Assembly (NCBI GenBank): GCA_964427505.1
Contig: CAYRUO010000001.1
Location: 186,001-250,000 of the forward strand
DNA from: Thermanaerothrix sp034436175
GTDB lineage: Bacteria; Chloroflexota; Anaerolineae; Anaerolineales; Anaerolineaceae
Direction: 5' to 3'
Length of the DNA stretch: 64,000 nt
The position numbers and the translations under genes were made by a program. Below, in pieces: positions 14,569-22,538 of the stretch (position 1 is the stretch's first letter; every line of letters begins with the position of its first letter). The notes beneath the pieces are model-generated. The model was not told where the DNA came from. It did no database searches and saw nothing but the letters and a program-made list of their open reading frames with translations.

Positions 14569-16651
14569 GCCCATTGAACATCCTCAACCTTTTGAGCATT
14601 GGCGGCTGACCGTTTTTTACGTACTGGTTGGGTTGGTGGTTGGTTTCTACATCTTGCGATTGTTCAACTTGCAGATTCTCCAGGGAACGAACTACCGCGT
14701 GCGGGCCGAAGATAACCGTACCATGGAGATCAGTCTCCCTACTCAGCGGGGCTTGATCTATGACCGAAATGGTTATCTGTTGGCCAAGAACGTGCCTTCT
14801 TACAATGTAGTGATTACGCCTGCCGAACTTCCGACCGATGAAGGAGGGATCCAAGAGGTTTACCGACAACTTTCCCAACTCATCGGCGTGCCGGTGAACA
14901 ACGGAGAGATTAATGAAGAGACGGTGCGCAACTTCACCCCGTGTGCTACCGACCTGGGGATTGCGCAAATCGTCTATATCGGTGATACGAACGCCCCTTA
15001 CAGTCCGATTCGCATCAAATGTAATATTGATCAACAGACCGCTATGATTATCCGTGAGCGTGCGACGGACTTGCCCGGCGTTGGTATTGAGGTCGAATCG
15101 GTGCGCGAATATCCTACGGGCTCGTTAACCTCAACCGTCGTGGGCTTTCTTGGTCCCATTCCGGCCAGTGAAGAAGCGGATTATCGGGCGCGGGGCTTTC
15201 TGCCCAATCGCGATAAAGTGGGATTTGCCGGCGTGGAATATTCACTGAATGATCTTTTGATCGGCCAAAACGGCAAGCGCGTGGTTGAGGTGGATGCCGC
15301 AGGTCAGATCTTGCGTGATTTGGAACCCCCGGTACAACCTGTGCCAGGGTATTCGATCAAACTAACTATTGATACGCGCTTGCAGGCGGCGGCAGAGGCG
15401 GCACTGGTCAATTGGATGGATCGCTGGAACCGCTACTTTGGCGAGCAGCGCTACACCAGTGGGGTGGTGATCGCCATGAATCCGAAAACGGGCGAGATAC
15501 TGGCAATGGTCTCTTACCCGAGTTATGAAAATAACCGCATGGCGCGCTTCATCCCGGCCTATTATTACGAACAACTCCAACGTGATCCCTATCGTCCTCT
15601 GCTCAATCATGCCATTTCTGCTGAACACCCGCCGGGCTCGGTCTTCAAACTGGCCGCGGCATTGGGAATTTTGAATGAGGGGGTGGTTACCCCGGAGCAA
15701 AAAATCAATGACCCGGGGAAGATCACCGTAGAAGAACGTTACTTTGAGAATGATCCTAATCCGCGCACGCGGGATTATGTGTGTTACATTTACAAAACGA
15801 CCGGTGGTGGGCACGGCGATTTGGACTTCATCCATGGCCTTGCCCAATCCTGCGATGTTTACTTCTACAAGGTGGGGGGTGGCTATAAAGACGAGGTGCC
15901 CAAAGGCTTAAATATCTGGCGTTTAGGGGAGTATGCCCGCGCGCTGGGATATGGTCGGGTGCTGGGGATCGAATTGCCGGGTGAGCAGGACGGTTTGATC
16001 CCGGATCCGGACTGGAAGCGCGTTAACGTGGGTGAAAACTGGTCTACCGGCGATACCTATATTGCGACCATTGGCCAGGGTTATGTGCTCTCGACGCCGC
16101 TCCAGGTCTTAGTATCTATGGCTACCATTGCCAACGATGGCAAATTGATGAAACCCACCATTGTGCGCGAAGTTTTAGACAGCGAAGGTAATGTGGTACA
16201 GCCTTTTGAGCCGAAAATGCTGTGGGATATTACCCAAGATCCGGTGATCCATGTTTACGACGAGAATTTCCTGCAGACCGGGGAGATGAAGACTGTCGCG
16301 CCTTGGGTGGTTAAGAAGGTGCAGGAAGGTTTGCGTGAAGTGGTGGTGAGTGGGACGGCTTCAACCATTTTTGAGGGCTTCCCCATTCCTTCGGCGGGCA
16401 AGACGGGCACGGCAGAATACTGCGATAACGTGGCGCAGCAGAAGAATCTGTGTCAACCGGGCAACTGGCCGGCGCACGCCTGGTATGTGGGCTATGCGCC
16501 CTATGATAACCCTGAGATTGCCGTGGTGGCTTTTGTCTATAACGGCGATGAAGGGGCGCGTCTGGCGGCGCCGGTGGTGCGCAAAGTTATGGAAGCCTAT
16601 TTCAATCTGAAAGAAGTGGATACCGAGGTCACAGGAAGTAGCCTGCCTTGA
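14561..16651 (+). CDS. mrdA: penicillin-binding protein 2, peptidoglycan transpeptidase
   Basis: 696 residues. One N-terminal membrane anchor (about 18-40) is followed by the PBP dimerisation domain (MEISLPTQRGLIYDRNGYLLA) and the transpeptidase domain. The active-site motifs are S360-V-F-K363 in PPGSVFK, S430-C-D432 (the S-x-D form seen in PBP2) and K614-T-G in AGKTGTAEY. It cross-links lateral wall peptidoglycan outside the membrane and partners RodA, encoded four genes downstream. It overlaps mreD and ends 36 bp before the minC transcript promoter. Confidence 0.95.
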   Translation: MHEPIEHPQPFEHWRLTVFYVLVGLVVGFYILRLFNLQILQGTNYRVRAEDNRTMEISLPTQRGLIYDRNGYLLAKNVPSYNVVITPAELPTDEGGIQEVYRQLSQLIGVPVNNGEINEETVRNFTPCATDLGIAQIVYIGDTNAPYSPIRIKCNIDQQTAMIIRERATDLPGVGIEVESVREYPTGSLTSTVVGFLGPIPASEEADYRARGFLPNRDKVGFAGVEYSLNDLLIGQNGKRVVEVDAAGQILRDLEPPVQPVPGYSIKLTIDTRLQAAAEAALVNWMDRWNRYFGEQRYTSGVVIAMNPKTGEILAMVSYPSYENNRMARFIPAYYYEQLQRDPYRPLLNHAISAEHPPGSVFKLAAALGILNEGVVTPEQKINDPGKITVEERYFENDPNPRTRDYVCYIYKTTGGGHGDLDFIHGLAQSCDVYFYKVGGGYKDEVPKGLNIWRLGEYARALGYGRVLGIELPGEQDGLIPDPDWKRVNVGENWSTGDTYIATIGQGYVLSTPLQVLVSMATIANDGKLMKPTIVREVLDSEGNVVQPFEPKMLWDITQDPVIHVYDENFLQTGEMKTVAPWVVKKVQEGLREVVVSGTASTIFEGFPIPSAGKTGTAEYCDNVAQQKNLCQPGNWPAHAWYVGYAPYDNPEIAVVAFVYNGDEGARLAAPVVRKVMEAYFNLKEVDTEVTGSSLP

Positions 16652-16659
16652 AATGAGAA

Positions 16660-16688
16660 TTGGAGGATTAAAGCACCTCTGCTATAAT
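16660..16688 (+). promoter_or_regulatory. promoter of the minCDE-rodA operon
   Basis: TTGGAG (16660-16665), a 17-bp spacer and TATAAT (16683-16688) lie just after the mrdA stop. Transcription should begin near 16695, which rules out the earliest in-frame ATG of minC at 16687. Confidence 0.7.
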
Positions 16689-16728
16689 GGAAGACGATAT
16701 GATACCGAATGAATCCAGGGTATCCTCC

Positions 16729-17415
16729 ATGCCGGCGACCACGGATCGGCGGGTTCAGATCAAAGGCATACGTGAGGGTTTGCTAGCAACGTTCGGTGAA
16801 GGTGAGTGGTCAGAACTACAAGCCGTGCTGCTGGCCTATATTCAAGAGCAGGCTGCGTTTTTCAAAGGGGCGCGCCTGGCCATTGACGTTGGCAACCACG
16901 TGGTTCATGCTGCAGAAATGGGCCGTCTGCGGGATAAATTAAGCGATCTGGGGGTTTCACTGTGGGCAGTGTTGAGCAACTCTCCGGTTACCGAACGCAC
17001 GGCGCAGGTCTTGGGATTAGCAACGCGTCTGCCGTTACCACGCCCTGAGCGCGCGGCGCGCCGCGGAGAGACGGAATTAGAGGGCGAGAATGCGGTTCTC
17101 GTCCAGCGGACGCTTCGCTCAGGCTATCGTTTGAGCACGCGCGGTCATGTCGTCGTGATCGGTGAGGTGAATCCGGGCGCCGAGATTTATGCTGGGGGAA
17201 GTGTGGTGGTTTGGGGACGCTTGCGGGGCACTGTGCATGCCGGCACTGAGGGTAATACCCAGGCCGTTATCTGTGCGTTGGAAATGGCACCGGTTCAATT
17301 ACGCATTGCCGATCAGGTGGCCGTAATTCAAACCGGAAAACGGCGTAAAAACGAACCCATGATGGCGCGCTTAGAGAACGGCCAGATCGTCCTAGAACCC
17401 TGGAAGCACAAATAA
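16729..17415 (+). CDS. minC: septum site-determining protein MinC
   Basis: 228 residues from ATG 16729, chosen because AGGG lies 8 nt upstream and the earlier in-frame ATGs at 16687 and 16699 fall within or next to the promoter. The N-terminal half is an alpha/beta domain (LRDKLSDLGVSLWAVLSNSP). The C-terminal half is the right-handed beta-helix of MinC: GHVVVIGEVNPGAEIYAGG, then VVVWGRLRGTVHAG and a hydrophobic VICALEMAPVQLRIA. It inhibits FtsZ assembly away from midcell and is recruited to the membrane by MinD, the next gene. Confidence 0.93.
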   Translation: MPATTDRRVQIKGIREGLLATFGEGEWSELQAVLLAYIQEQAAFFKGARLAIDVGNHVVHAAEMGRLRDKLSDLGVSLWAVLSNSPVTERTAQVLGLATRLPLPRPERAARRGETELEGENAVLVQRTLRSGYRLSTRGHVVVIGEVNPGAEIYAGGSVVVWGRLRGTVHAGTEGNTQAVICALEMAPVQLRIADQVAVIQTGKRRKNEPMMARLENGQIVLEPWKHK

Positions 17416-17436
17416 TCGCGCGGAGAGGAAAGTGGA

Positions 17437-18246
17437 ATGGTCGCAAAGGTAGTAACCGTGACATCTGGCAAGGGTGGGGTGGGCAAAACGACCACGACAG
17501 CAAATGTGGCGGTAGCCCTGGCCGCCCTGGGTCAGAAAGTCGTGTGTATTGATGCCGATATTGGCCTGCGCAATCTGGATGTGGTGTTGGGTTTGGAGAA
17601 TCGCATTGTCTATGACCTGGTGGATGTGGTAGAAGGACGTTGCCGCTTACGCCAGGCCATGATCCGGGATAAACGCTTGCCGGAACTGTATCTGATCCCT
17701 GCAGCCCAGACGCGCGATAAAAATGCGGTTTCCCCCAGCGATATGAGCCGCTTATGTGATGAGTTGCGTTCGGAAGTGGACTGGATTCTGATTGATTCAC
17801 CTGCGGGAATTGAGCGCGGTTTTCGCAATGCGCTTGCCCCGGCAGATATGGTGCTCGTGGTGACCAACCCTGAGGTATCGGCAGTGCGCGATGCTGATCG
17901 CATCATTGGAATTGTGGAGGCTGAAGAAAAGGGGCCGGTACGGCTAATTCTTAACCGTGTTAACCCCACCTTAACCCGCCGTGGGGATATGCTTAACGCC
18001 GAGGATGTCTTGGAGTTGCTGGCGGTGGAATTGATCGGTATCGTGCCTGAGGATGAGAACGTGATTATCAGTACAAACAAGGGGCAACCCGTTGCCCTGG
18101 ATGGTAAATCGCGGGCGGGGTTGGCTTTTCAGAATATCGCCCGGCGGTTGATGGGTGAGACGGTGCCCTTCTTGAACCTGGATGATGGGGATGGCTTTTT
18201 TAAGCGCCTGACACGGCTATTCCGCTCCGGAGGATCTACAGGATGA
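17437..18246 (+). CDS. minD: septum site-determining ATPase MinD
   Basis: 269 residues. A deviant Walker A SGKGGVGKTTT (from residue 10) with the signature Lys is followed by DADIGLRNLDVVLGLENRIVYDLVDV, the standard MinD switch region, and by LIDSPAGIERGF (Walker B). The C-terminus FFKRLTRLFRSG is the amphipathic membrane-targeting helix. It binds the membrane in the ATP form, carries MinC and is released by MinE. It overlaps minE by 4 bp (ATGA). Confidence 0.97.
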   Translation: MVAKVVTVTSGKGGVGKTTTTANVAVALAALGQKVVCIDADIGLRNLDVVLGLENRIVYDLVDVVEGRCRLRQAMIRDKRLPELYLIPAAQTRDKNAVSPSDMSRLCDELRSEVDWILIDSPAGIERGFRNALAPADMVLVVTNPEVSAVRDADRIIGIVEAEEKGPVRLILNRVNPTLTRRGDMLNAEDVLELLAVELIGIVPEDENVIISTNKGQPVALDGKSRAGLAFQNIARRLMGETVPFLNLDDGDGFFKRLTRLFRSGGSTG

Positions 18247-18512
18247 GCAATTGGTTGGAGCAGTTGCTGGGTAAGAAGTCTAAGAGTGCTGACCAAGCCA
18301 AAGAGCGCCTTAAACTCGTCCTGATCCATGATCGTACGGATCTCTCGCCGGCCGTGCTGGAGAGCCTGAAGAACGAGTTGTTGGCGGTGATCTCCAAACA
18401 TGTCGAGATTGATCCCGGAGCGGTGGTGATCAATTTAACGCAGGACGGGCGTGAGCAGCGTCTGGTAGCGGATATTCCACTGCGGCCAGCGCGCCGCCCG
18501 CGGAGTGGGTAA
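18243..18512 (+). CDS. minE: cell division topological specificity factor MinE
   Basis: 89 residues. Residues 18-30 (DQAKERLKLVLIHDR) contain the MinD-binding segment typical of MinE, and the C-terminal part (LLAVISKHVEIDPGAVVINLTQD) is the dimerisation domain. It stimulates MinD ATPase and confines MinCD to the poles. It is translationally coupled to minD. Confidence 0.95.
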   Translation: MSNWLEQLLGKKSKSADQAKERLKLVLIHDRTDLSPAVLESLKNELLAVISKHVEIDPGAVVINLTQDGREQRLVADIPLRPARRPRSG

Positions 18513-18527
18513 AAGCAGGGTTAGTCT

Positions 18528-19631
18528 ATGATCCTACGACGCGAAACTTGGCGCCGCTTTGATTTCTGGCTCTTCGGCGCAGTGCTGATCCTGTGCATTT
18601 TTGGCATTGTGATGATTCGCTCGGCGATCGCCGGCAATGCTCAGTTGGCCGAATCGGTTACCCGTCAAATTATTTATGTCTCGGTCGGATTAGTGGTGCT
18701 GTTAGGTACCGCATTAATTGATTACCGCATTTGGGCTTCTTTGACGCGCATTCTTTATGTGGTGGCTTTACTTTCATTGATTGGTATTTATATCTTGGGG
18801 CGGGCGCTTTTCGGTTCGGCCCGATGGTTTGATACCGGCGTTATTCTGATTCAGCCCTCTGAATTAGTCAAGATCATCATGATCTTGGTGCTGGCGGATT
18901 ATTTTGCCCGCACTGCCGAAGCGCCAAAGAATCTGCTCTGGGTTGTGCGCAGTTTTCTCTTGACGGCCGGCGTGGTAATTTGGATTCTGCTTCAGCCCAA
19001 CTTGAGTACCTCGATTGTGATCATGGTGATCTGGTTTTCATTATTATGGATTAGTGGTTTGCCATTACATTACTTGGTCATCTTTGTCATATTGGCTATT
19101 ATTGGGAGCGTGGCGGCGTTTCCGTTTCTGGCCGATTATCAAAAGGAACGTATCATAAGTTTCCTCTTTCCGGATCCCAACGCCCGCCATGGTAATGTTT
19201 ATAACGTTGAACAAGCCCTCATCGCGATTGGCTCGGGTGGGTTGTTTGGGATGGGTTACGGCAATGGGACACAGGTACAGTTGCGTTTTCTCAAGGTGCG
19301 GCATACCGATTTTATTTTTTCAGCCATGGCCGAAGAGTTCGGCTTTGTTGGAACGGTGTTGGTTATTGCGTTGTTAGTCTTCGTCATTTGGCGTTGTCTC
19401 TACGTGGCTCGTCACGCCAGTGACCGCTTTGGGGCGCTTATCGCTTACGGGGTGGCCACCTTATTGTTCTTTCAGACCGCGGTTAACATTGGGGTTAACC
19501 TCAATGTTATCCCGGTCACCGGCCTAACCCTTCCTTTTGTCAGTTATGGAGGAAGTTCGCTGTTATCTCTGGTGCTGGCAATTGGGTTGGTGGAAAGCGT
19601 GGCGGTCCATCGCACCACACTCGATTTTTAA
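18528..19631 (+). CDS. rodA: peptidoglycan glycosyltransferase RodA (SEDS family)
   Basis: 367 residues with about ten membrane segments. SEDS signatures are present: ARWFDTGVILIQPSELVKI, the loop QLRFLKVRHTDFIFSAMAEEFGF and the C-terminal NIGVNLNVIPVTGLTLPFVSYGGSS. It polymerises glycan strands and works with PBP2 and MreB. It could be called FtsW by sequence alone; the mre-mrdA context favours RodA. AGGG lies upstream of the start, 15 bp after minE. Confidence 0.92.
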   Translation: MILRRETWRRFDFWLFGAVLILCIFGIVMIRSAIAGNAQLAESVTRQIIYVSVGLVVLLGTALIDYRIWASLTRILYVVALLSLIGIYILGRALFGSARWFDTGVILIQPSELVKIIMILVLADYFARTAEAPKNLLWVVRSFLLTAGVVIWILLQPNLSTSIVIMVIWFSLLWISGLPLHYLVIFVILAIIGSVAAFPFLADYQKERIISFLFPDPNARHGNVYNVEQALIAIGSGGLFGMGYGNGTQVQLRFLKVRHTDFIFSAMAEEFGFVGTVLVIALLVFVIWRCLYVARHASDRFGALIAYGVATLLFFQTAVNIGVNLNVIPVTGLTLPFVSYGGSSLLSLVLAIGLVESVAVHRTTLDF

Positions 19632-19640
19632 TGGAGGCGT

Positions 19641-21182
19641 ATGAACGATTATTCTAAACCGGCTCGTACCCGTTTTGCCCCTTCGCCCACGGGGCATTTA
19701 CACTTAGGTGGGGCGCGTACTGCACTTTATGCCTATCTGCTGGCGCGCAAGACTGGCGGGCAGTTCCTTTTACGAATTGAGGATACCGACCGCAAGCGTT
19801 TGGTGCCCGGCGCAGAGGAAGAGATTATGGAAGGACTGCGCTGGCTGGGTATCCAATGGGATGAGGGCCCGGATATCGGTGGCCCTTATGGCCCATATCG
19901 GCAATCGGAACGTAAAGACATCTACCAGTATTATGCCCGTCAACTCATTGAACAAGGGCATGCCTATTATTGCTTTTGTTCCCCTCAGCGTTTGGAGGCG
20001 ATGCGTCAAGAGCAACAGCGGCGTAAAGAACCCCCACATTATGATGGGACATGTCGCCGATTAGATCCGACAGAAGCAGAGCGCCGTGTAGCCGCCGGTG
20101 AGCCTCATGTGATTCGTTTTAAAACCCCCAAGGAAGGCACAACGACGGTGCATGATTTTCTGCGCGGTGATATCACGGTGGAGAACCGCACCATTGATGA
20201 TTACATCCTGGTCAAATCGGATGGTTATGCGGTTTATCACTTGGCCGTGGTTGTGGATGACCACTTGATGAAGATCACGCACGTGATCCGCGGTTCTGAA
20301 TGGTTACCCACGTTTCCCTTACACGGGCTGATCTACCGAGCCTTTGGCTGGGAAGAGCCGATTTGGGTACACCTTTCGGTTTTCCTCAAGCCAAGTGGTA
20401 AGGGCAAAATGAGCAAGCGCGAAGCCGCCGACTTGATGAAAGATGGCTATTCGATATTTATCAAGGACTTAAAGGGTTTAGGGTATCTACCCGAGGCAGT
20501 GGTCAATTGGATTGCACTGATGGGTTGGTCCTATGATGACCACACCGAGTTCTTCACCATGCAGGACTTAATTGAGAAGTTTACCCTGGAGCGGCTTAAC
20601 CCTGCTCCGGCGGCGATTAATTTTTCCAAGTTTGATCATTTCAACGGGTTGCATATCCGTGCCTTACCCCCTGAGGAACTGGCGCGGCGGGTAAAGCCTT
20701 TCTTCCTTGAACGGGGTTACCAGGTGGACGATGAACGTCTGCTGCGTATCATTCCGCTCATCCAGGAACGTATTGGTGGGTTGGATGAAGCCCCGGATAT
20801 GGCAGGCTTTTTCTTCAAAGAGGACGTTGTCCCACCGGCAGAAGATTTAGTGGTCAAAGGGTTAACTGCCGCGGAGTCCTTAGACTTGGCGCGGCGCATC
20901 TTGGCAGCGCTGGAGGCCCTGCCGGATATCCGTGCCGAAGTGGCCGAGCCGTATATGCGTGAATTTGTAGCGGCAAGCGGCTTAACGGCAGGGCAGGTGT
21001 TTGGCCTGATGCGCGTGGCGATTACAGGGCAGAAGGTTAGCCCGCCGCTGTTTGAAAGTATGGAAGTGGTGGGGCGCGAGAAGGTATTACAGCGCATGGC
21101 TCAGGCGGTGCGATTATTGGAGGGGGTGGTGCAGAGGGAAGCGCTGGCTCAAAAACCTCTGGACACACCCCCCGAGTCGTGA
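19641..21182 (+). CDS. gltX: glutamate--tRNA ligase
   Basis: 513 residues. Class I motifs are present: the HIGH-like HLHLGGARTALYAYLLAR and KMSKR in SGKGKMSKREAADLM, plus FLLRIEDTD and the C-terminal anticodon-binding helices. It charges tRNA-Glu in the cytoplasm, and in organisms with GatCAB it may also mischarge tRNA-Gln. Only 22 bp separate it from a tRNA-Gln gene. It is the last protein gene of the rightward block; the tRNA has its own promoter overlapping the gltX end. Confidence 0.96.
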   Translation: MNDYSKPARTRFAPSPTGHLHLGGARTALYAYLLARKTGGQFLLRIEDTDRKRLVPGAEEEIMEGLRWLGIQWDEGPDIGGPYGPYRQSERKDIYQYYARQLIEQGHAYYCFCSPQRLEAMRQEQQRRKEPPHYDGTCRRLDPTEAERRVAAGEPHVIRFKTPKEGTTTVHDFLRGDITVENRTIDDYILVKSDGYAVYHLAVVVDDHLMKITHVIRGSEWLPTFPLHGLIYRAFGWEEPIWVHLSVFLKPSGKGKMSKREAADLMKDGYSIFIKDLKGLGYLPEAVVNWIALMGWSYDDHTEFFTMQDLIEKFTLERLNPAPAAINFSKFDHFNGLHIRALPPEELARRVKPFFLERGYQVDDERLLRIIPLIQERIGGLDEAPDMAGFFFKEDVVPPAEDLVVKGLTAAESLDLARRILAALEALPDIRAEVAEPYMREFVAASGLTAGQVFGLMRVAITGQKVSPPLFESMEVVGREKVLQRMAQAVRLLEGVVQREALAQKPLDTPPES

Positions 21183-21188
21183 TAAAAT
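21160..21188 (+). promoter_or_regulatory. promoter of tRNA-Gln(CTG)
   Basis: TGGACA (21160-21165), a 17-bp spacer and TAAAAT (21183-21188), inside the last codons of gltX and 16 bp before the tRNA. Confidence 0.6.
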
Positions 21189-21204
21189 AGCAACCGTCAG
21201 ACGC

Positions 21205-21275
21205 TGGGGGCTCGTCTAATGGCAGGACAGCAGACTCTGGATCTGCGTGTGGTGGTTCGAATCCATCGCCCCCAG
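21205..21275 (+). tRNA. tRNA-Gln (anticodon CTG)
   Basis: 71 nt. Acceptor TGGGGGC pairs with GCCCCCA, with discriminator G. The anticodon stem GCAGA/TCTGC encloses loop CTCTGGA (anticodon CTG), and the T arm contains GGTTCGAATCC. CCA is not encoded. Confidence 0.96.
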
Positions 21276-21288
21276 CCTGAAAATCGAA

Positions 21289-21325
21289 TGGGCCGTCCAA
21301 GGAAAAGGGCGGCCTGTTTGCTTTA
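21289..21325 (+). terminator. probable terminator after tRNA-Gln
   Basis: GGGCCGTCC and GGGCGGCC can pair around an A-rich loop and are followed by TGTTTG. The stem has a mismatch, so this is a moderate candidate 15-50 bp after the tRNA. Confidence 0.5.
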
Positions 21326-21385
21326 AAGCCCTAGAAAGAGAACGACCCATAGCGGATATGGGATGATTTGTTTTTACCCAGTCAG

Positions 21386-21421
21386 ACAAGGCTGTCTGAC
21401 TATTTGTTCAGACAGCCTTGT
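21386..21421. terminator. strong bidirectional hairpin between convergent units
   Basis: A perfect 14-bp stem, ACAAGGCTGTCTGA paired with TCAGACAGCCTTGT, encloses an 8-nt loop. The first arm can also fold on itself (GTCAGACA/TGTCTGAC at 21381-21400), so two structures compete. It lies between the rightward tRNA-Gln unit and the leftward SRPBCC gene and probably ends both. Confidence 0.65.
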
Positions 21422-21449
21422 TGATTAAACTGGTATTTCCTTAGGAACG

Positions 21450-21902
21450 CTAAATCGTTCCCTCTTCGCACAAGAGTTTGAGATTTTCTAGAGTTTGTTC
21501 GATGGCGCGTTCCTGCATCCGTTCAACCAGAAGACGGTTCGCAATGCGCCCCAACACGGCGCCGGGGAGCGTGTAGTTGATGTTGACGGTCACCTCGGTC
21601 CCATCATCTTTAGGGGTGTAATCCCATGTTTGCTCGCCATCCAGTGGGCCTTCAATTTTTCCTTTCCACTGTCCGCCAGTTGAGCCAACGGAATCCACCA
21701 AAACCCGACTGGTGACCGGGAAGCGCATTCCCGCCATCAGGTAATAGTGTTTCACTACGGTTCCAACCTCCCCATGCCCGTTGATCTCTTCTGGTTCGCT
21801 AAGGCCAGCGTAAAACGTTGCCCAGCGGTTTGGATCTCTTGTTATTGCGTAAACTTTCTCTACGGGGGCTTTAATGTAAATGCTTTTCTTGATGTGTGCC
21901 AT
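21450..21902 (-). CDS. SRPBCC-fold (START/polyketide cyclase-like) protein
   Basis: 150 residues from the ATG at 21902, with AAAGGAG upstream; the longer open frame has no site. The start MAHIKKSIYIKAPVEKVYAITRDPNRW is the typical SRPBCC entry, followed by the beta sheet (VTSRVLVDSVGSTGGQWKGKIEGPLDGEQTWDYTP) and a long C-terminal helix (LVERMQERAIEQTLENLKLL). Such proteins bind hydrophobic ligands in a central cavity; the ligand is unknown. It follows the ABM-like gene by 77 bp on the same strand. Confidence 0.85.
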   Translation of the reverse strand: MAHIKKSIYIKAPVEKVYAITRDPNRWATFYAGLSEPEEINGHGEVGTVVKHYYLMAGMRFPVTSRVLVDSVGSTGGQWKGKIEGPLDGEQTWDYTPKDDGTEVTVNINYTLPGAVLGRIANRLLVERMQERAIEQTLENLKLLCEEGTI

Positions 21903-21979
21903 GATTCTCTCCTTTCGGGTAAACAGAAAACCGATGCCATTTTTCCTGAGAAGACCAACGCCATGCCTACTTGTAGCAA

Positions 21980-22294
21980 TTACTTGCCAGGGCGAATGGG
22001 TTCGGGCACAGCCGGGGAAGGTCCCCAAAGTTCGCCAAACGCATTGTGGGTTACTCCATACAGTTCACTCAGCACTTTTTGATTTTCTTCATGGGTAAAC
22101 CACGCCGACCAATCCGGCAGACTGGCAAACTCATAAGTGGCTACAATTTGAGAAGTGCCTAACCATCCGCGGTATCCCCGGAATTCCACAACACCCGGAA
22201 CTCCCAATGTGCGCCGGATAGCGCTGCTCAGCCAATTCCAATAGGCGTCTTCTTTTTCAGGGTGGATATTCCACTTCACAACATACAAGATCAT
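21980..22294 (-). CDS. ABM-type dimeric alpha/beta-barrel protein
   Basis: 104 residues, ATG 22294 with AAAGGAGGTG upstream. The ferredoxin-like fold of antibiotic-biosynthesis-monooxygenase and related families is suggested by MILYVVKWNIHPEKEDAYWNWL, a central EFRGYRGWLGTSQIVATYEF and a helix DWSAWFTHEENQKVLSELYG. Function in this broad family ranges from small-molecule oxidation to simple binding; substrate unknown. It lies between the large SARP-type regulator and the SRPBCC gene, all leftward, and the regulator may control them. Confidence 0.75.
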   Translation of the reverse strand: MILYVVKWNIHPEKEDAYWNWLSSAIRRTLGVPGVVEFRGYRGWLGTSQIVATYEFASLPDWSAWFTHEENQKVLSELYGVTHNAFGELWGPSPAVPEPIRPGK

Positions 22295-22538
22295 CGCCGT
22301 TCACCTCCTTTCCAGTAGTTTTCGAAGGAACTTTGTTTCGTGAAGATGGACTTATGTTCCTTTCCGATTCCTTTGCTTTTTCATCTTCTTAGACTTTCTC
22401 CCTTGACTATCATTCCCGAATCTCATCGTGGTTACAGCGAATAAGGAACACGCCAGTATCTGCTTTTCGTCCTTCTAAAAAGCAGGATAACCTATCTCTG
22501 TCCACAAAATGGCTACAAACAGCGGAAAAAGTGCTTCC

